The notes beneath the pieces are model-generated. The model was not told where the DNA came from and searched no databases. It saw only the letters and a list, made by a program, of their open reading frames with translations. 61,750 nt of DNA from Arthrobacter agilis (GTDB lineage: Bacteria; Actinomycetota; Actinomycetes; Actinomycetales; Micrococcaceae): the NCBI RefSeq assembly GCF_002157505.1, contig NZ_NFSC01000021.1, positions 1 to 61,750 of the forward strand, written 5' to 3'. A program made the position numbers and the translations under genes. Positions 44,968-54,286 of this stretch are shown piece by piece (position 1 is the stretch's first letter; every line of letters starts with the position of its first letter).

Positions 44968-47900
44968 CTACGGACGCGCCTCCCCGACCCAGAGGTCGTC
45001 ATAGCGGACGATCACCGGAGCGTTGGTCGCCGATGAGGAGAGGTAGGACTGGAAACCCACACGCCCCGCCTTCTGGAAGTCGACTGCCCCGTCGCTCGTC
45101 GACAGTTGCCAGCTCGCGGGCTCGGCGGTCCCTGCCGCCCACACCTTCATGCGGATGACGGTCGGAGAGGTCCCGACCACCTGAGCCCGGACCACCAACT
45201 CCTTCCCCGGAGCGTAGCTCAGGGAGGAGATGACGGTCTGGTTCACGAGGATCGTTTCGTTGCGCAGCAGGAATGCCGTGACCGACCCGTTCGGCTGGAA
45301 CTGCAGCTTGGCGGTGTAGGCACCTGCGCCGGACACGTCGCGCAGCAGGAACGACTGGTGCACTCCTCCCCCCGTGGCTGCCTTGTCGATCGAGATGTTT
45401 GCACGGACCTCGGTGTCGGTCGAGGACACGGAGTTCAGGTAGGCGGAGGGTCCCGCTCCTGCGGAGCCCAATCGAAGCAGGCCCTTGCCGTTCGCCACGG
45501 AGAAGTTGGAGAGCGTTCCGGAGTAGGAGTACGCGCCGCCCACCTCCGCGCTACCCCACCCGGAGCTGACGGTCCTGGAGAAGGCGTCCCTGGCGAAGGT
45601 GCGCGGCTCGGTCACCGCCTTCTCGACGAGAACGCGCTGCTCCGACCGTGCCTCCCCGCCATCCTCATCACGGACGACGAGTGCGACCGTGTAGGTGCCT
45701 GCAGCAGCGTAGGTGTGGGTGGCAACCCGACCGGTCGCCGTCGTGCCATCGCCGAAGGACCAGGTGTACGAGAGCGCGGTGGATTCGGCGTCCTTCGACG
45801 CAGTGGCATCGACCGTCAGGTCCAGTCCCGACACCACCGGTGTGAAGGAACTGGTCGGCAGGCTGTTGGCAACCGTGACGGTCTTGGTCGTGGACGCCGT
45901 GCGGCCCGCGGCGTCGGTCACCGTCAGGAGAACGGCGTAGGCGCCGTCCTTGGTGTACCGGTGGCTGGATGTCACGCCGGTCGCGGTCGTCCCGTCCCCG
46001 AAGTCCCAGGCATAGCCGACGCCACTCCCACCGGTGGAGGTGGCATCAGCAGCGAGGAGCCTGCCCTGCGTCGTCACCTCGAAGGCGGCGACCAGCGGAG
46101 CGGATACCGAGACGGACTGTGTCGTCGACGCCTGCGCGCCTCGCACATCGGTCACCGTCAGCTTTACGTCGTAGGTCCCGGCCCCACCGTAGGCATGAGA
46201 CGGCGAGACACCGGTGGCGGTGGTCCCGTCACCGAAGGACCACGCGTAGGTCGTGATCGCTCCATTCGGGCTCGAGCTTCCCGCCCCGCTGAACGTCGCG
46301 GTCAGGTTGTCTGTCCGGGCGGTGAAGGAAGCGGTCGGACTGGCCGGCGGTGCGACCTGCACCGTGACCGTCCTCGTGACCGTCGCCGACGCGCCGTCGC
46401 TGTCAGTCACGGTGAGCGTCACGTCGTAGGATCCCGCTGACGCGTAGGCATGCTGGGCAGTCCGTCCGCTCGCCACGGCACCGTCCCCGAAGGTCCACGC
46501 GTAGCCGGTGATGGTGCCGTCCGCATCCTTGGCTTCCGACCCGTCGACCTGGACGAGAAGGTCCCTCGTCGTGACCTGGAAACCCGGGGTCGGCGACTGG
46601 TTGACCTTCGTGACATTGACCGTCGATGCGAAGGTACCCGTCAGGCCCCTGTCGTCCGTCACGGTCAGCGTGACGTTGTACGAACCCGAGGCCGCGTACC
46701 GATGGTCGGCGATGGCACCGGATCCGGTCGAGCCGTCTCCGAAGTCCCAGCCATAGGTGCGGATAGTCCCGTCGACATCCGTCGAACCGGTTCCATCGAC
46801 GTGCGCATCCAGTCCGACGCTTGTTCCGGCGAACGTCGCCGTCGGCGCGGAGTTGCTCACCTGGATCTGGCGCTCGACACTCGTACGGCCACCGCGGTCG
46901 TCGAGAAGGACCAGAGTCACCGTGTACGTGCCGTCCCGTCCGAACTGGTGGGTCGGCGTCGGTCCCTCGGCAGTCGTCCCGTCACCGAAGTTCCAGCTGT
47001 ACGAGGCGATCGAGCCGTCGGCATCCCTGGATCCGGAGGCGTCGAACGTCACGGACAGGCCGGCCTGCGTGGCCTGGACGTCCGCCACAGGTAGGGCGTT
47101 CGGTGCCGTGGCTGAGATCGTCTTGCTGGTCGTCGTCTTCCCCCCGCGGTTGTCGGTCACCGTCAGGGACACCTCGTACGAGCCGCTCGTCGTGTAGGCG
47201 TGTTGTACCCGCGCACCCTCCGCGGTGGTCCCGTCCCCGAAGGACCAGTTCCACCGAGCGATCGTGCCGTCGGGATCAGTGCTTCCGCCGCCGTCGAGCA
47301 CCACGTTGAGATCGGTCACCTCCGAGGAGAACGCCGACACCGGGAGCTGGTTGGGGGGCACGACGATGTCGTAGTGCGCCTTCACCCGCTCCGCGGACAA
47401 CTCCCGCGAATACACGGCGACCTCGTCGATGGACCCCTTGAAGAACGCGCTGCTGGAGCCCCATGTGGTGTCCCCGCCGATACGCCAGTAACCGGTGTAC
47501 GTCTGCGCACCTGCCTGGGGATTCGTGCCGGCCAGCGCACCGTCGACGTACAGCTTCATCCCCTGGGGAGACTGGCTGGCGACGACGTGGTGCCACGCGT
47601 TGTCGTTGTAGTTCCTCTGCGTCTGGATCGTGTTCGTCTGGCCTGTGTACGTCCCGAAGATGAGCTTTCCGGAATCCTCCATGTACACATGCCGGTCGTA
47701 GCTCCCGGACAATCCCGCATTCGTATTGCCGAAGCCGATGATCTTTCCGCCCCGGGTCGTGTCGGTCCTGAACCAGGCTTCCATGGAGTAGACCCGAGGG
47801 TTCTCGGACGATTTGTTCGCAGCGGTCATGCCACTCGTTCCGTCGAACGTGAATGCCTTGGTGACGGTCCCCTTCACCACCCCGGCGGCCTCACGCGTGA

Positions 47901-50412
47901 CGTTGCCGCTCACCAGTCCCTCGGTCCTCGAGGAGGAGGAATCGGCGGCGTTGCCCGTACCGGAGTCGTCCAGGCGCCAGAACAGGGCCGGGTCGTCCTG
48001 GTCGACTGCCTTGCCATACGCATCGGTTGGTGCCGGCGGCACGTCGGCCGTCCTGCCGCTGGCCGTGAAGTGGCCCAGGACGACGCGGCGGTCGAGGGCC
48101 GTTGGATAAATCGCGACCTCGTCGATGTCACCCGCGAACCTGGTGGAGGACGGCGTGTTGGGCCAGCCACCCAGGTTGTCACCGCCGATCCTCCAGCGGC
48201 CCGTGTATGCCTGTCCGGCTGTGACGTCGGAACGTGCCGCTTCGCGGACTCCATCAATGTAGAGGTTCATGCCGTCCGCGCCCATGGACGCCGTGATCAG
48301 GTGCCACTTGCCGTCGTTGTACGCTCCGGTGCTGCGAATCGTCGCGGTGAACCCGGGATGCACGCCGAAGGTGATGCGTCCATCGTTGGACATGTACACG
48401 TGTCGGTCATAGTTGCCGGAATCGCCGGTCGCCGCATCGCCGAACCCGATGATCTTGCCGCCGGACGTCGTCTCGGTGCGGATCCACGCTTCGGCGGTGA
48501 AGGTATTGGGCCCTGTCTCTACGGTCCTGGCCGCGCCGAAGGCTCCCGCTGTGCCGTCGAAACGGGTTGTGGTCGTGGATGGCATGAAACCGTCCACTCC
48601 ACGGGTCAGCCCCGTGCCGGCCGTCGCGTCATTGAAGCCGATGTTGTCGATGAAGGAGGTGCCCGCGCTCTCGTTCATCGGGTAGTAGGTCACTGCCCCA
48701 TCCTTCGCGATCAGGCCAGCGTAGGCACTGCGCACGGCTGAACCCACGGTCACGGGATCGGACCTCGGCCCGATGTATTCGTTGCCGGCCGGATCCTTCA
48801 CCCGGACGCGGTAGGTATGCGTCGCGCCTGCTGTCCGTCCGGTGTCGAGGTACCCCAGGTTCCTGACCCGCCACCAGCTGGAGGACTGCTGGAGCGTCGC
48901 GATGGGCGTCAGGCTGTTGTCCCGCAACAGGTCGTAGGTCAGCGTCTCGTCGTCGTAGTCCCAGGTGGTGGGCCATGCGACGCGAACCGAGCCCGCTTCC
49001 AGGGAGACTGCGGCCGGCTTCAACGCCGTCGTGTACTCGGGCCGGACCTTGTTCGGCGCGACCGCCCTCGACCCGAAGACCGCGAGCCCCTGCTGGGCCA
49101 CGCCGTTGACGGTGGTGAACTCCCCGCCCACCACGATCTTGGTCCCGTTGTTGTCCATGGCCCAGCCGCCCTGGAACTGGTTCGTGTAGAACCCGGTGTT
49201 GATCGACGGATACCAGTGGACCTGGGAGGGGGTCGGCTGACCCGAGTAGAGGCTATTGCTGCCCGGTGGTGCCTGATCGGTCCCCGTCGCATAAATCGTG
49301 TTCCCCATGAGCCGGCGCCAGATCGTGGGGTTCTCCTCGGGGAAACTCCCGACCGAGGAGCAGTCGTGCGCGTGGGAGACGAAGTACATGATCTCCCCCA
49401 TGACCGAGACGTCACTCGTGGATCCGTAGCAGTTGTCCAGCCACACGAGGTCGCCTGTCGCAAAGTTGGCCGCGAATCGTCCATCGAACCAGTGGGCTCC
49501 GTTGCCGTTCGCACCCGCATAGACGACACCGTCCCGGAGGACCATCTGGGTCACCCAGGACGAGCTGGTGTCTTTCGCTTCAGGGATAGGGGTGCTCGAC
49601 CAGGCCTGGCTGGCTCCGCTGATGCCGTCGACCGCTCCGATCCCGATCTTCCGCACACCGTTGAGCTGCTGGAATCGCCCGCCAAGGACGACGCGACTGT
49701 TGTCCTGCGCCGCGACGATGGACTGCACCTGTGCGTTGGTGGTGGGAGCCCAGGGAAGAAGGGCACCCGTGGTCCGTGCGACGGCCGCAACGTTCGATCG
49801 CGTGCTTCCCCCCGCGGTGGAGAATGATCCACCGAAGTAGACCCGGTCCGTTGTCACGGCGATCCCGTAGATGCTCCCCGATGCGGAGGATTTGAAGGAA
49901 GGATCAAGGGTGCCGGTGGCGGTGCTGAAGGAGGCGATCTTGCTCCGCGCCTGGCCACCCACGACGGTGAAGTCGCCCCCGACGAACAGCTGCTTCCGGT
50001 CGCTCGTCAACTCGATGACGCGTGCCTGCGCGTTCAGGTTCGGATCCCAGGGGAGGATTGCTCCGGTGTCCACATTGAAGGCCATGGCGTTGTTACGCAC
50101 CACTTCTCCCGCACCTCCGGCCGGCACCCCTGCCGGACGCGCCCTGGTGAAGCTGCCCACGGCATACGCCGTATTGCCGTCGACCGCGGTGGACCAGACC
50201 ACCCCATTGATCTGCGGAGCGACCAGGAGGTCGGCGCTGACCGTGGCTGGAAGCGTGACAGGAGGAACTGCTGGTTCGACCGCCTGCGCCGGCACGGCAG
50301 CGAACGATGCAGCGAGGACCACGCCGGCGGAGATCGTGGCGATGGCCCTGGCCAGTCGGGACACGAGCCAGGGACGGGACGGACTGTTGTGGAGTGCTCT
50401 GGGCTCAGACAT
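44968..50412 (-). CDS. Giant secreted protein: propeller-like domain, two LamG domains, seven PKD domains
   Basis: 1814 residues. Sec signal peptide (ISAGVVLAASFAAVPAQA, cut near 44). About 60-490: repeated GGxF strands (QLFVGGDFTVVGGQARSKIA, RVYFGGSFSTAGGSTRSNVA), probably a beta-propeller. About 500-590: FnIII-like. Two LamG/concanavalin-like domains at about 600-790 and 815-1010, each with HVYMxxxGxxxFG and WRIGGD. Seven PKD domains at about 1017-1600, each with WxFGDGT, Hx[YF] and GxYxVxLxVxD. A third jelly-roll domain ends the protein (FARDAFSRTVSSGWGSAEVG). There is no LPXTG motif and no C-terminal membrane helix. It is probably an extracellular matrix or adhesion protein exported with the polysaccharide. 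Start ATG at 50412, 5 bases after the flippase gene. Confidence 0.85.
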   Translation of the reverse strand: MSEPRALHNSPSRPWLVSRLARAIATISAGVVLAASFAAVPAQAVEPAVPPVTLPATVSADLLVAPQINGVVWSTAVDGNTAYAVGSFTRARPAGVPAGGAGEVVRNNAMAFNVDTGAILPWDPNLNAQARVIELTSDRKQLFVGGDFTVVGGQARSKIASFSTATGTLDPSFKSSASGSIYGIAVTTDRVYFGGSFSTAGGSTRSNVAAVARTTGALLPWAPTTNAQVQSIVAAQDNSRVVLGGRFQQLNGVRKIGIGAVDGISGASQAWSSTPIPEAKDTSSSWVTQMVLRDGVVYAGANGNGAHWFDGRFAANFATGDLVWLDNCYGSTSDVSVMGEIMYFVSHAHDCSSVGSFPEENPTIWRRLMGNTIYATGTDQAPPGSNSLYSGQPTPSQVHWYPSINTGFYTNQFQGGWAMDNNGTKIVVGGEFTTVNGVAQQGLAVFGSRAVAPNKVRPEYTTALKPAAVSLEAGSVRVAWPTTWDYDDETLTYDLLRDNSLTPIATLQQSSSWWRVRNLGYLDTGRTAGATHTYRVRVKDPAGNEYIGPRSDPVTVGSAVRSAYAGLIAKDGAVTYYPMNESAGTSFIDNIGFNDATAGTGLTRGVDGFMPSTTTTRFDGTAGAFGAARTVETGPNTFTAEAWIRTETTSGGKIIGFGDAATGDSGNYDRHVYMSNDGRITFGVHPGFTATIRSTGAYNDGKWHLITASMGADGMNLYIDGVREAARSDVTAGQAYTGRWRIGGDNLGGWPNTPSSTRFAGDIDEVAIYPTALDRRVVLGHFTASGRTADVPPAPTDAYGKAVDQDDPALFWRLDDSGTGNAADSSSSRTEGLVSGNVTREAAGVVKGTVTKAFTFDGTSGMTAANKSSENPRVYSMEAWFRTDTTRGGKIIGFGNTNAGLSGSYDRHVYMEDSGKLIFGTYTGQTNTIQTQRNYNDNAWHHVVASQSPQGMKLYVDGALAGTNPQAGAQTYTGYWRIGGDTTWGSSSAFFKGSIDEVAVYSRELSAERVKAHYDIVVPPNQLPVSAFSSEVTDLNVVLDGGGSTDPDGTIARWNWSFGDGTTAEGARVQHAYTTSGSYEVSLTVTDNRGGKTTTSKTISATAPNALPVADVQATQAGLSVTFDASGSRDADGSIASYSWNFGDGTTAEGPTPTHQFGRDGTYTVTLVLLDDRGGRTSVERQIQVSNSAPTATFAGTSVGLDAHVDGTGSTDVDGTIRTYGWDFGDGSTGSGAIADHRYAASGSYNVTLTVTDDRGLTGTFASTVNVTKVNQSPTPGFQVTTRDLLVQVDGSEAKDADGTITGYAWTFGDGAVASGRTAQHAYASAGSYDVTLTVTDSDGASATVTRTVTVQVAPPASPTASFTARTDNLTATFSGAGSSSPNGAITTYAWSFGDGTTATGVSPSHAYGGAGTYDVKLTVTDVRGAQASTTQSVSVSAPLVAAFEVTTQGRLLAADATSTGGSGVGYAWDFGDGTTATGVTSSHRYTKDGAYAVLLTVTDAAGRTASTTKTVTVANSLPTSSFTPVVSGLDLTVDATASKDAESTALSYTWSFGDGTTATGRVATHTYAAAGTYTVALVVRDEDGGEARSEQRVLVEKAVTEPRTFARDAFSRTVSSGWGSAEVGGAYSYSGTLSNFSVANGKGLLRLGSAGAGPSAYLNSVSSTDTEVRANISIDKAATGGGVHQSFLLRDVSGAGAYTAKLQFQPNGSVTAFLLRNETILVNQTVISSLSYAPGKELVVRAQVVGTSPTVIRMKVWAAGTAEPASWQLSTSDGAVDFQKAGRVGFQSYLSSSATNAPVIVRYDDLWVGEARP

Positions 50413-50417
50413 GCGTC

Positions 50418-51668
50418 TCAGCTCGCCTTCTCTGCGGAGTGGAGGATGGGTTGGCGCGATACTGCTCGGGAGGGTGCAAGGATGAATGAACGGAGGAAGG
50501 CGGCGCCGGTCAGGGAGCCGACCGCAGCGCACAGCGGGGCGAGGACGAAGGTGCCCGACAGTGCGACGGCCACGGTGGTGAGGGTCAGCGACAGGAGGCT
50601 TTCGCCCAGCCGAACGCCGAAGACGGACGCAGCCCTCCCCCGGACGGCTGCAAGCGAGCCGTAGGGGATACTGGCGCTGATGCCCAGGGACAGACACAAC
50701 CACCCGGCCACTGCTGTCGGATCCGGCGTCCGCCCCGTGAGCATCGGCCCGGCCACCGGCAGCAGGAGAAGTGCGACAACCGAGCCGAGGATGATGGATG
50801 CGGCGAGGGCGATCACGGCCCGGTCCGCACGGTGGATGAGTTCGTGCAGCGGCCTGGACGTATCCCGTGCATAGGAGGAGAAGAGGAACGATGAAAAGCC
50901 CCCGACGAGCAGGAGGGCCGGTGCGGCATACACCCTGGCGATCTCCAGTTCGCCCGCGGCAGCAAGGCCGATGAACAGTATGACGACGAAGCGGATACCT
51001 GCCAGCAGTGCGGGCCTCAACCCCTGCTGGGCCGCCCGCCAGACGCCGAATCCTGCAACCTCGCGAAGTGCTGGTCCTCCCATCGGGACGAGGTACCGCT
51101 CCGACCGAGGGAGCAGGAGGACGCCCGCCACGGCTCCGCCTGTCTGCCCGATCAGGACCGACACGATGAGATCGATCAGCTCTAGGCCGTTTCCAGCGGC
51201 AGCCAGGAGGACGAGTCCCGTCCCGAGGATCATCACCAGATCGACCAGCGTGACCCTTCCGAACTTCAGGTCGATCATCAGCAGGCGCCGCACGATTTCT
51301 TCGCTGATGAAGGCGAACGCCGCCAGCCCGAGAATCAGCGACTGTGCGGAACCGGTGAAACCGATGAGATGACTCGCCGCCGCGATGACCACTGAAATGG
51401 AGCCGGCAAGGAGGAGGAACCACGCCTGAAGCGCCGCCCGGATATCCCGGAGGGATCGGTCCAGCACAGTGACACTGTCTCCTACGAACCCACTGACCAG
51501 GCCGGAACCGAGGACGAAGAAGCCGTACAGAAGACTGAAGAGACCGACGTCGGCAAGATCCATGGTTCTGCTCGCAACCAGGATCAGCACCATGCTGCCG
51601 ACGGCCTGGGTGCAGGGAGCGACTGCTGCAAGCCCGGCCGGCAGGAGCCGCCGGATGCCGAGCCTCAT
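50418..51668 (-). CDS. Polysaccharide flippase-like membrane protein (Wzx/MOP superfamily)
   Basis: 416 residues, about 12 transmembrane helices. The N-terminus resembles MOP-superfamily exporters (PCTQAVGSMVLILVASRTMD, LADVGLFSLLYGFFVLGSGL). Later parts include LREVAGFGVWRAAQQGLRPA and LLLVGGFSSFLFSSYARDTS. In this operon it should turn undecaprenyl-linked repeat units to the outer face. Sequence conservation in this family is low, so the call depends on topology and context. The start ATG at 51668 overlaps the upstream lipoprotein stop (ATGA). Confidence 0.75.
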   Translation of the reverse strand: MRLGIRRLLPAGLAAVAPCTQAVGSMVLILVASRTMDLADVGLFSLLYGFFVLGSGLVSGFVGDSVTVLDRSLRDIRAALQAWFLLLAGSISVVIAAASHLIGFTGSAQSLILGLAAFAFISEEIVRRLLMIDLKFGRVTLVDLVMILGTGLVLLAAAGNGLELIDLIVSVLIGQTGGAVAGVLLLPRSERYLVPMGGPALREVAGFGVWRAAQQGLRPALLAGIRFVVILFIGLAAAGELEIARVYAAPALLLVGGFSSFLFSSYARDTSRPLHELIHRADRAVIALAASIILGSVVALLLLPVAGPMLTGRTPDPTAVAGWLCLSLGISASIPYGSLAAVRGRAASVFGVRLGESLLSLTLTTVAVALSGTFVLAPLCAAVGSLTGAAFLRSFILAPSRAVSRQPILHSAEKAS

Positions 51669-52363
51669 GGGAAGGAGCCGCTGAACGTGGCGATCACATG
51701 GTCGCCGTCCACGTCGAGATAGAACGTACCCTCGCTGATATCGGCACCGACCTGGAATGCGTAGATGCCGGTTGCCGTGGCCCCGGGCTCCAGCACTCCC
51801 GAAAGATCCGCTGCCTCCTCGATGTCGTACGTAGGAGCTGCAGGGAGCGCATCCTCACCGACCAGAAGAGTTGCGACGACCGCGTCCAGAACGACGTCAC
51901 TCTCGGACCGGTTCTGCAGCTCGACTTCGACCGTGACATAGGCAGCACCCGATATCGCTCCCGTCCCGGTCGCCGTGATGGTCCCCCGCGAGAAACCCCG
52001 GGTACTTGCTCGCAGCCCGTCACTCCACGTCGCCTCCTCCGCGAAACTGACGGGAGCAACCTCCAGCTCGCGGAGCGCTGTCTCACCGTCGCGGCTCACC
52101 TCGGGTGCACCGGTCGACGCCGGTTCGAAAGCCGGCCCACCCGCCGGCCCTCCGGACTCACCGGGATCTGGCGTGGGCTTCGGGTCCGCACGGCTTGCCG
52201 AAGGTGACGCCTCGGGACCCCCGTTTCCTGACGGCGCTTCGCTGGCTTCCGGATCGCTGCTGCATCCGGACAGCAAGGCGGTGAGTGCAAGAACGATGAA
52301 TATTCTCCCGGCACCAGGGGACATTGTCCTGGGCCGGCTGCGAGCGATATATCGGTTATTCAT
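51665..52363 (-). CDS. Lipoprotein of unknown function in the polysaccharide operon
   Basis: 232 residues. After a basic start (NNRYIARSRPRTM), the core GRIFIVLALTALLSGCSS gives a clear lipobox (LSGC, Cys at about 30). A Pro/Gly/Ser/Glu-rich linker of some 70 residues follows. The rest is a beta-sandwich-like domain: AYVTVEVELQNRSESDVVLD, ATLLVGEDALP and ATGIYAFQVGADISEGTFYL. It looks like DUF4352/immunoglobulin-type protein interaction domains, but I cannot name the family. ATG at 52363; an ATG at 52324 would also keep the signal. It may help anchor or assemble the surface polymer. Confidence 0.7.
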   Translation of the reverse strand: MNNRYIARSRPRTMSPGAGRIFIVLALTALLSGCSSDPEASEAPSGNGGPEASPSASRADPKPTPDPGESGGPAGGPAFEPASTGAPEVSRDGETALRELEVAPVSFAEEATWSDGLRASTRGFSRGTITATGTGAISGAAYVTVEVELQNRSESDVVLDAVVATLLVGEDALPAAPTYDIEEAADLSGVLEPGATATGIYAFQVGADISEGTFYLDVDGDHVIATFSGSFP

Positions 52364-52527
52364 GTGAGACCAATCTTTGAATACGTCCCAGTCGGACGAA
52401 CAAACTGCGGAAAGCCTAGAATTCGTCGAACGGGAAGACACGAGTAGCAACTACCTGAACCCCGTCGGAATCCCTGTCCGAACCATTGCGATTTCACGTA
52501 GTGGCTGGAAAGGCCGGTCGCTCGGTA

Positions 52528-53706
52528 TCAGGAAACGGTGTGGGAGAGCGGGAACGCGCCGGAGCGCCGGCCCCGTGCCCCGCGGCGGCCTACGAGGTCG
52601 AAACAGAGCTGCTCGTAACCCTCCGCAACCCGATCCCAGTCGTAGGCCAGGGCGTCCGCCTGGGACTTCTTGCCGCGGAGCATCGTGTCCGAGACCGAGG
52701 CTTCCGCGGCGTGTACGAGCGCGGGGATCGCCGCGGCATCGGCGAAGTACTCGCCGTTGGTACCCAGGACCTCGCGGTTGAAGTTCACGTCGAAGGCATT
52801 CGTCGCAACGCCCGCACCCATCGCGCGCAGGAGTGAGGGGTTGGTGCCGCCGACCGAATGCCCGTGCCAGTAGATCCGGGCGTTGGCGTACAGCTGATCG
52901 AGGAGCTCCTGGTCCCACACGCCGCCGACGAAACGTACCCGCTCGTCACCCAGCGAGGTGACGAGCCGCGTGTAGTCGTCGGAATACGGGGCGGAGCCGA
53001 CGACGATCAGCGGCAATTCGGCCTTGCTGCGGACATACCCGTCGACGATGACGTGGACGTGGTTCTCGGGCTCGAAGCGCGCCACCACGAGGTGGTACCC
53101 GCCGGGAGTGAGGTCCAGCTCCGGAAGGCGGTGCGACGCTCCGCCCTCGAGGATCGGAGCCCCGTACGCCAGGTACGTGCTGTCGACACCGAACTCCTGG
53201 CGGTAGTAGTCCTGGATGCCGGTGGCATCCGCGATGAGCGCATCGGACCATCGGACCGCGAGCGACTCGGCGACCCGGTAGTACCTCTTGCCCAGCGTCC
53301 CCCACTTGGCGCGCTTCCACTCGAGGCCGTCCACGTGGGTCGCAACCGGTATGCCTGCCGCGCGCAGGACGGGCAGCCAGGGGGAGTTCGCCGAGTTGAA
53401 GACGATCGCAGCGTCCGCGCGCTTGAAGAACAGGTGCCCGGCCGAAAGCCCGGTGTGGCTGAGTGTCTCGAGCGACCTTTTCTTGAGCGCGGGGAGGTAG
53501 ACGAGCGTCATGCCCTTGTACTCGGTCTCGGCATGGTTCGTGTCCGCCGTCGTCCGGCAATACACGACCACCTCGTGGCCGCGCGCAGCAAGACGCTGCC
53601 CGACCTCCTCGACGCAGGTCTCGAATCCTCCGTAACGGGCCGGCACCCCGCGGGTTCCGACAAGTGCGATGCGGAGGGGCTTTTGGTGAGACGACAGCAG
53701 ATACAT
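52528..53706 (-). CDS. Glycosyltransferase with DUF1972 N-terminal domain (rhamnosyltransferase-like, GT4)
   Basis: 392 residues. The N-terminal DUF1972 signature is complete: LRIALVGTRGVPARYGGFET, then EVVVYCR and THVDGLEWKRAKWG. The GT4 half has GGYHLVVARFEPENHVHVIV, RVRFVGGVWDQELLDQLYAN and HGHSVGGTNPSLLRAMGAG. Characterised relatives (WchF, RgpA-type) add beta-1,4-rhamnose as the second sugar, so a similar early role is likely. Start ATG at 53706 with GGGAG seven bases upstream; an upstream in-frame ATG lacks one. It lies 53 bases after the cytidylyltransferase gene. Confidence 0.88.
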   Translation of the reverse strand: MYLLSSHQKPLRIALVGTRGVPARYGGFETCVEEVGQRLAARGHEVVVYCRTTADTNHAETEYKGMTLVYLPALKKRSLETLSHTGLSAGHLFFKRADAAIVFNSANSPWLPVLRAAGIPVATHVDGLEWKRAKWGTLGKRYYRVAESLAVRWSDALIADATGIQDYYRQEFGVDSTYLAYGAPILEGGASHRLPELDLTPGGYHLVVARFEPENHVHVIVDGYVRSKAELPLIVVGSAPYSDDYTRLVTSLGDERVRFVGGVWDQELLDQLYANARIYWHGHSVGGTNPSLLRAMGAGVATNAFDVNFNREVLGTNGEYFADAAAIPALVHAAEASVSDTMLRGKKSQADALAYDWDRVAEGYEQLCFDLVGRRGARGRRSGAFPLSHTVS

Positions 53707-53759
53707 GATGGACTCCCAGTCGGTCTGTGCAGGCACTTCGGGTCAGGTGGCGGTGTAGT

Positions 53760-54206
53760 TCAGGGTGCGGATTCACGAGCCACCGGAGCGTTGAGAAGCT
53801 CCAGGGTCCGTCGCAGGAACGTACTCGAGGTGTGGACGGTGTACGGGAAGTAGACGACCTCGACGCCTACCCGGGCGAAGGTCTCCTCGAGGGCGAGCCC
53901 CTGGGAAGTGCCCTTCCAGTCGTCTCCCTTGAAGAAGACGTTGAAGCCGAGTTGCTTCCACATGTCGAGCTTCGTCGGAGCGGTCTCGGCCACGGCACGG
54001 TCGACGAACTGCACGCTCTGCACGATCTCGAGCCGTTCGATCAGGGGGATGACAGGACGCTTGCCCTTGTTCTTCTCGAGCAGTTCATCGGAGACGACAC
54101 CCGCGATGAGGAAGTCGCACTCGCTCTTGGCATGCCGGAGCAGGTTGAGGTGTCCTACGTGGAACAGGTCGAATGCACCGGCCGCGTATCCGATCCGGAT
54201 TCCCAT
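53760..54206 (-). CDS. Glycerol-3-phosphate cytidylyltransferase-like nucleotidyltransferase (TagD type)
   Basis: 148 residues, about the size of TagD. Signature IGYAAGAFDLFHVGHLNLLR (GxFDxxHxGH, CTP-binding). Further marks are the Lys/Arg in LEKNKGKRPVIPLIERLEIV, VFFKGDDWKGTS, and a C-terminal HTSSTFLRRTLE in place of the RTxGISTT motif. It should couple CTP with a polyol- or alcohol-phosphate to give a CDP-linked donor. That donor could feed the CDP-alcohol transferase at 44132-44875. The start ATG at 54206 has a perfect AAAGGAGG site. Glycerol-phosphate is only the default guess for the substrate. Confidence 0.87.
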   Translation of the reverse strand: MGIRIGYAAGAFDLFHVGHLNLLRHAKSECDFLIAGVVSDELLEKNKGKRPVIPLIERLEIVQSVQFVDRAVAETAPTKLDMWKQLGFNVFFKGDDWKGTSQGLALEETFARVGVEVVYFPYTVHTSSTFLRRTLELLNAPVARESAP

Positions 54207-54286
54207 GGAGCCTCCTTTGCTGCTGCCGCCGGCCGCGGGGGGAGCTGCCGGCACAGGGGTGTCATTTATTGACCGAGAGGTGAGCA

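Noticed and set aside
44968..50412. Sortase-anchored cell-wall protein
   Set aside because: The C-terminus ends in a globular domain (DDLWVGEARP) with no LPXTG, hydrophobic helix or basic tail.
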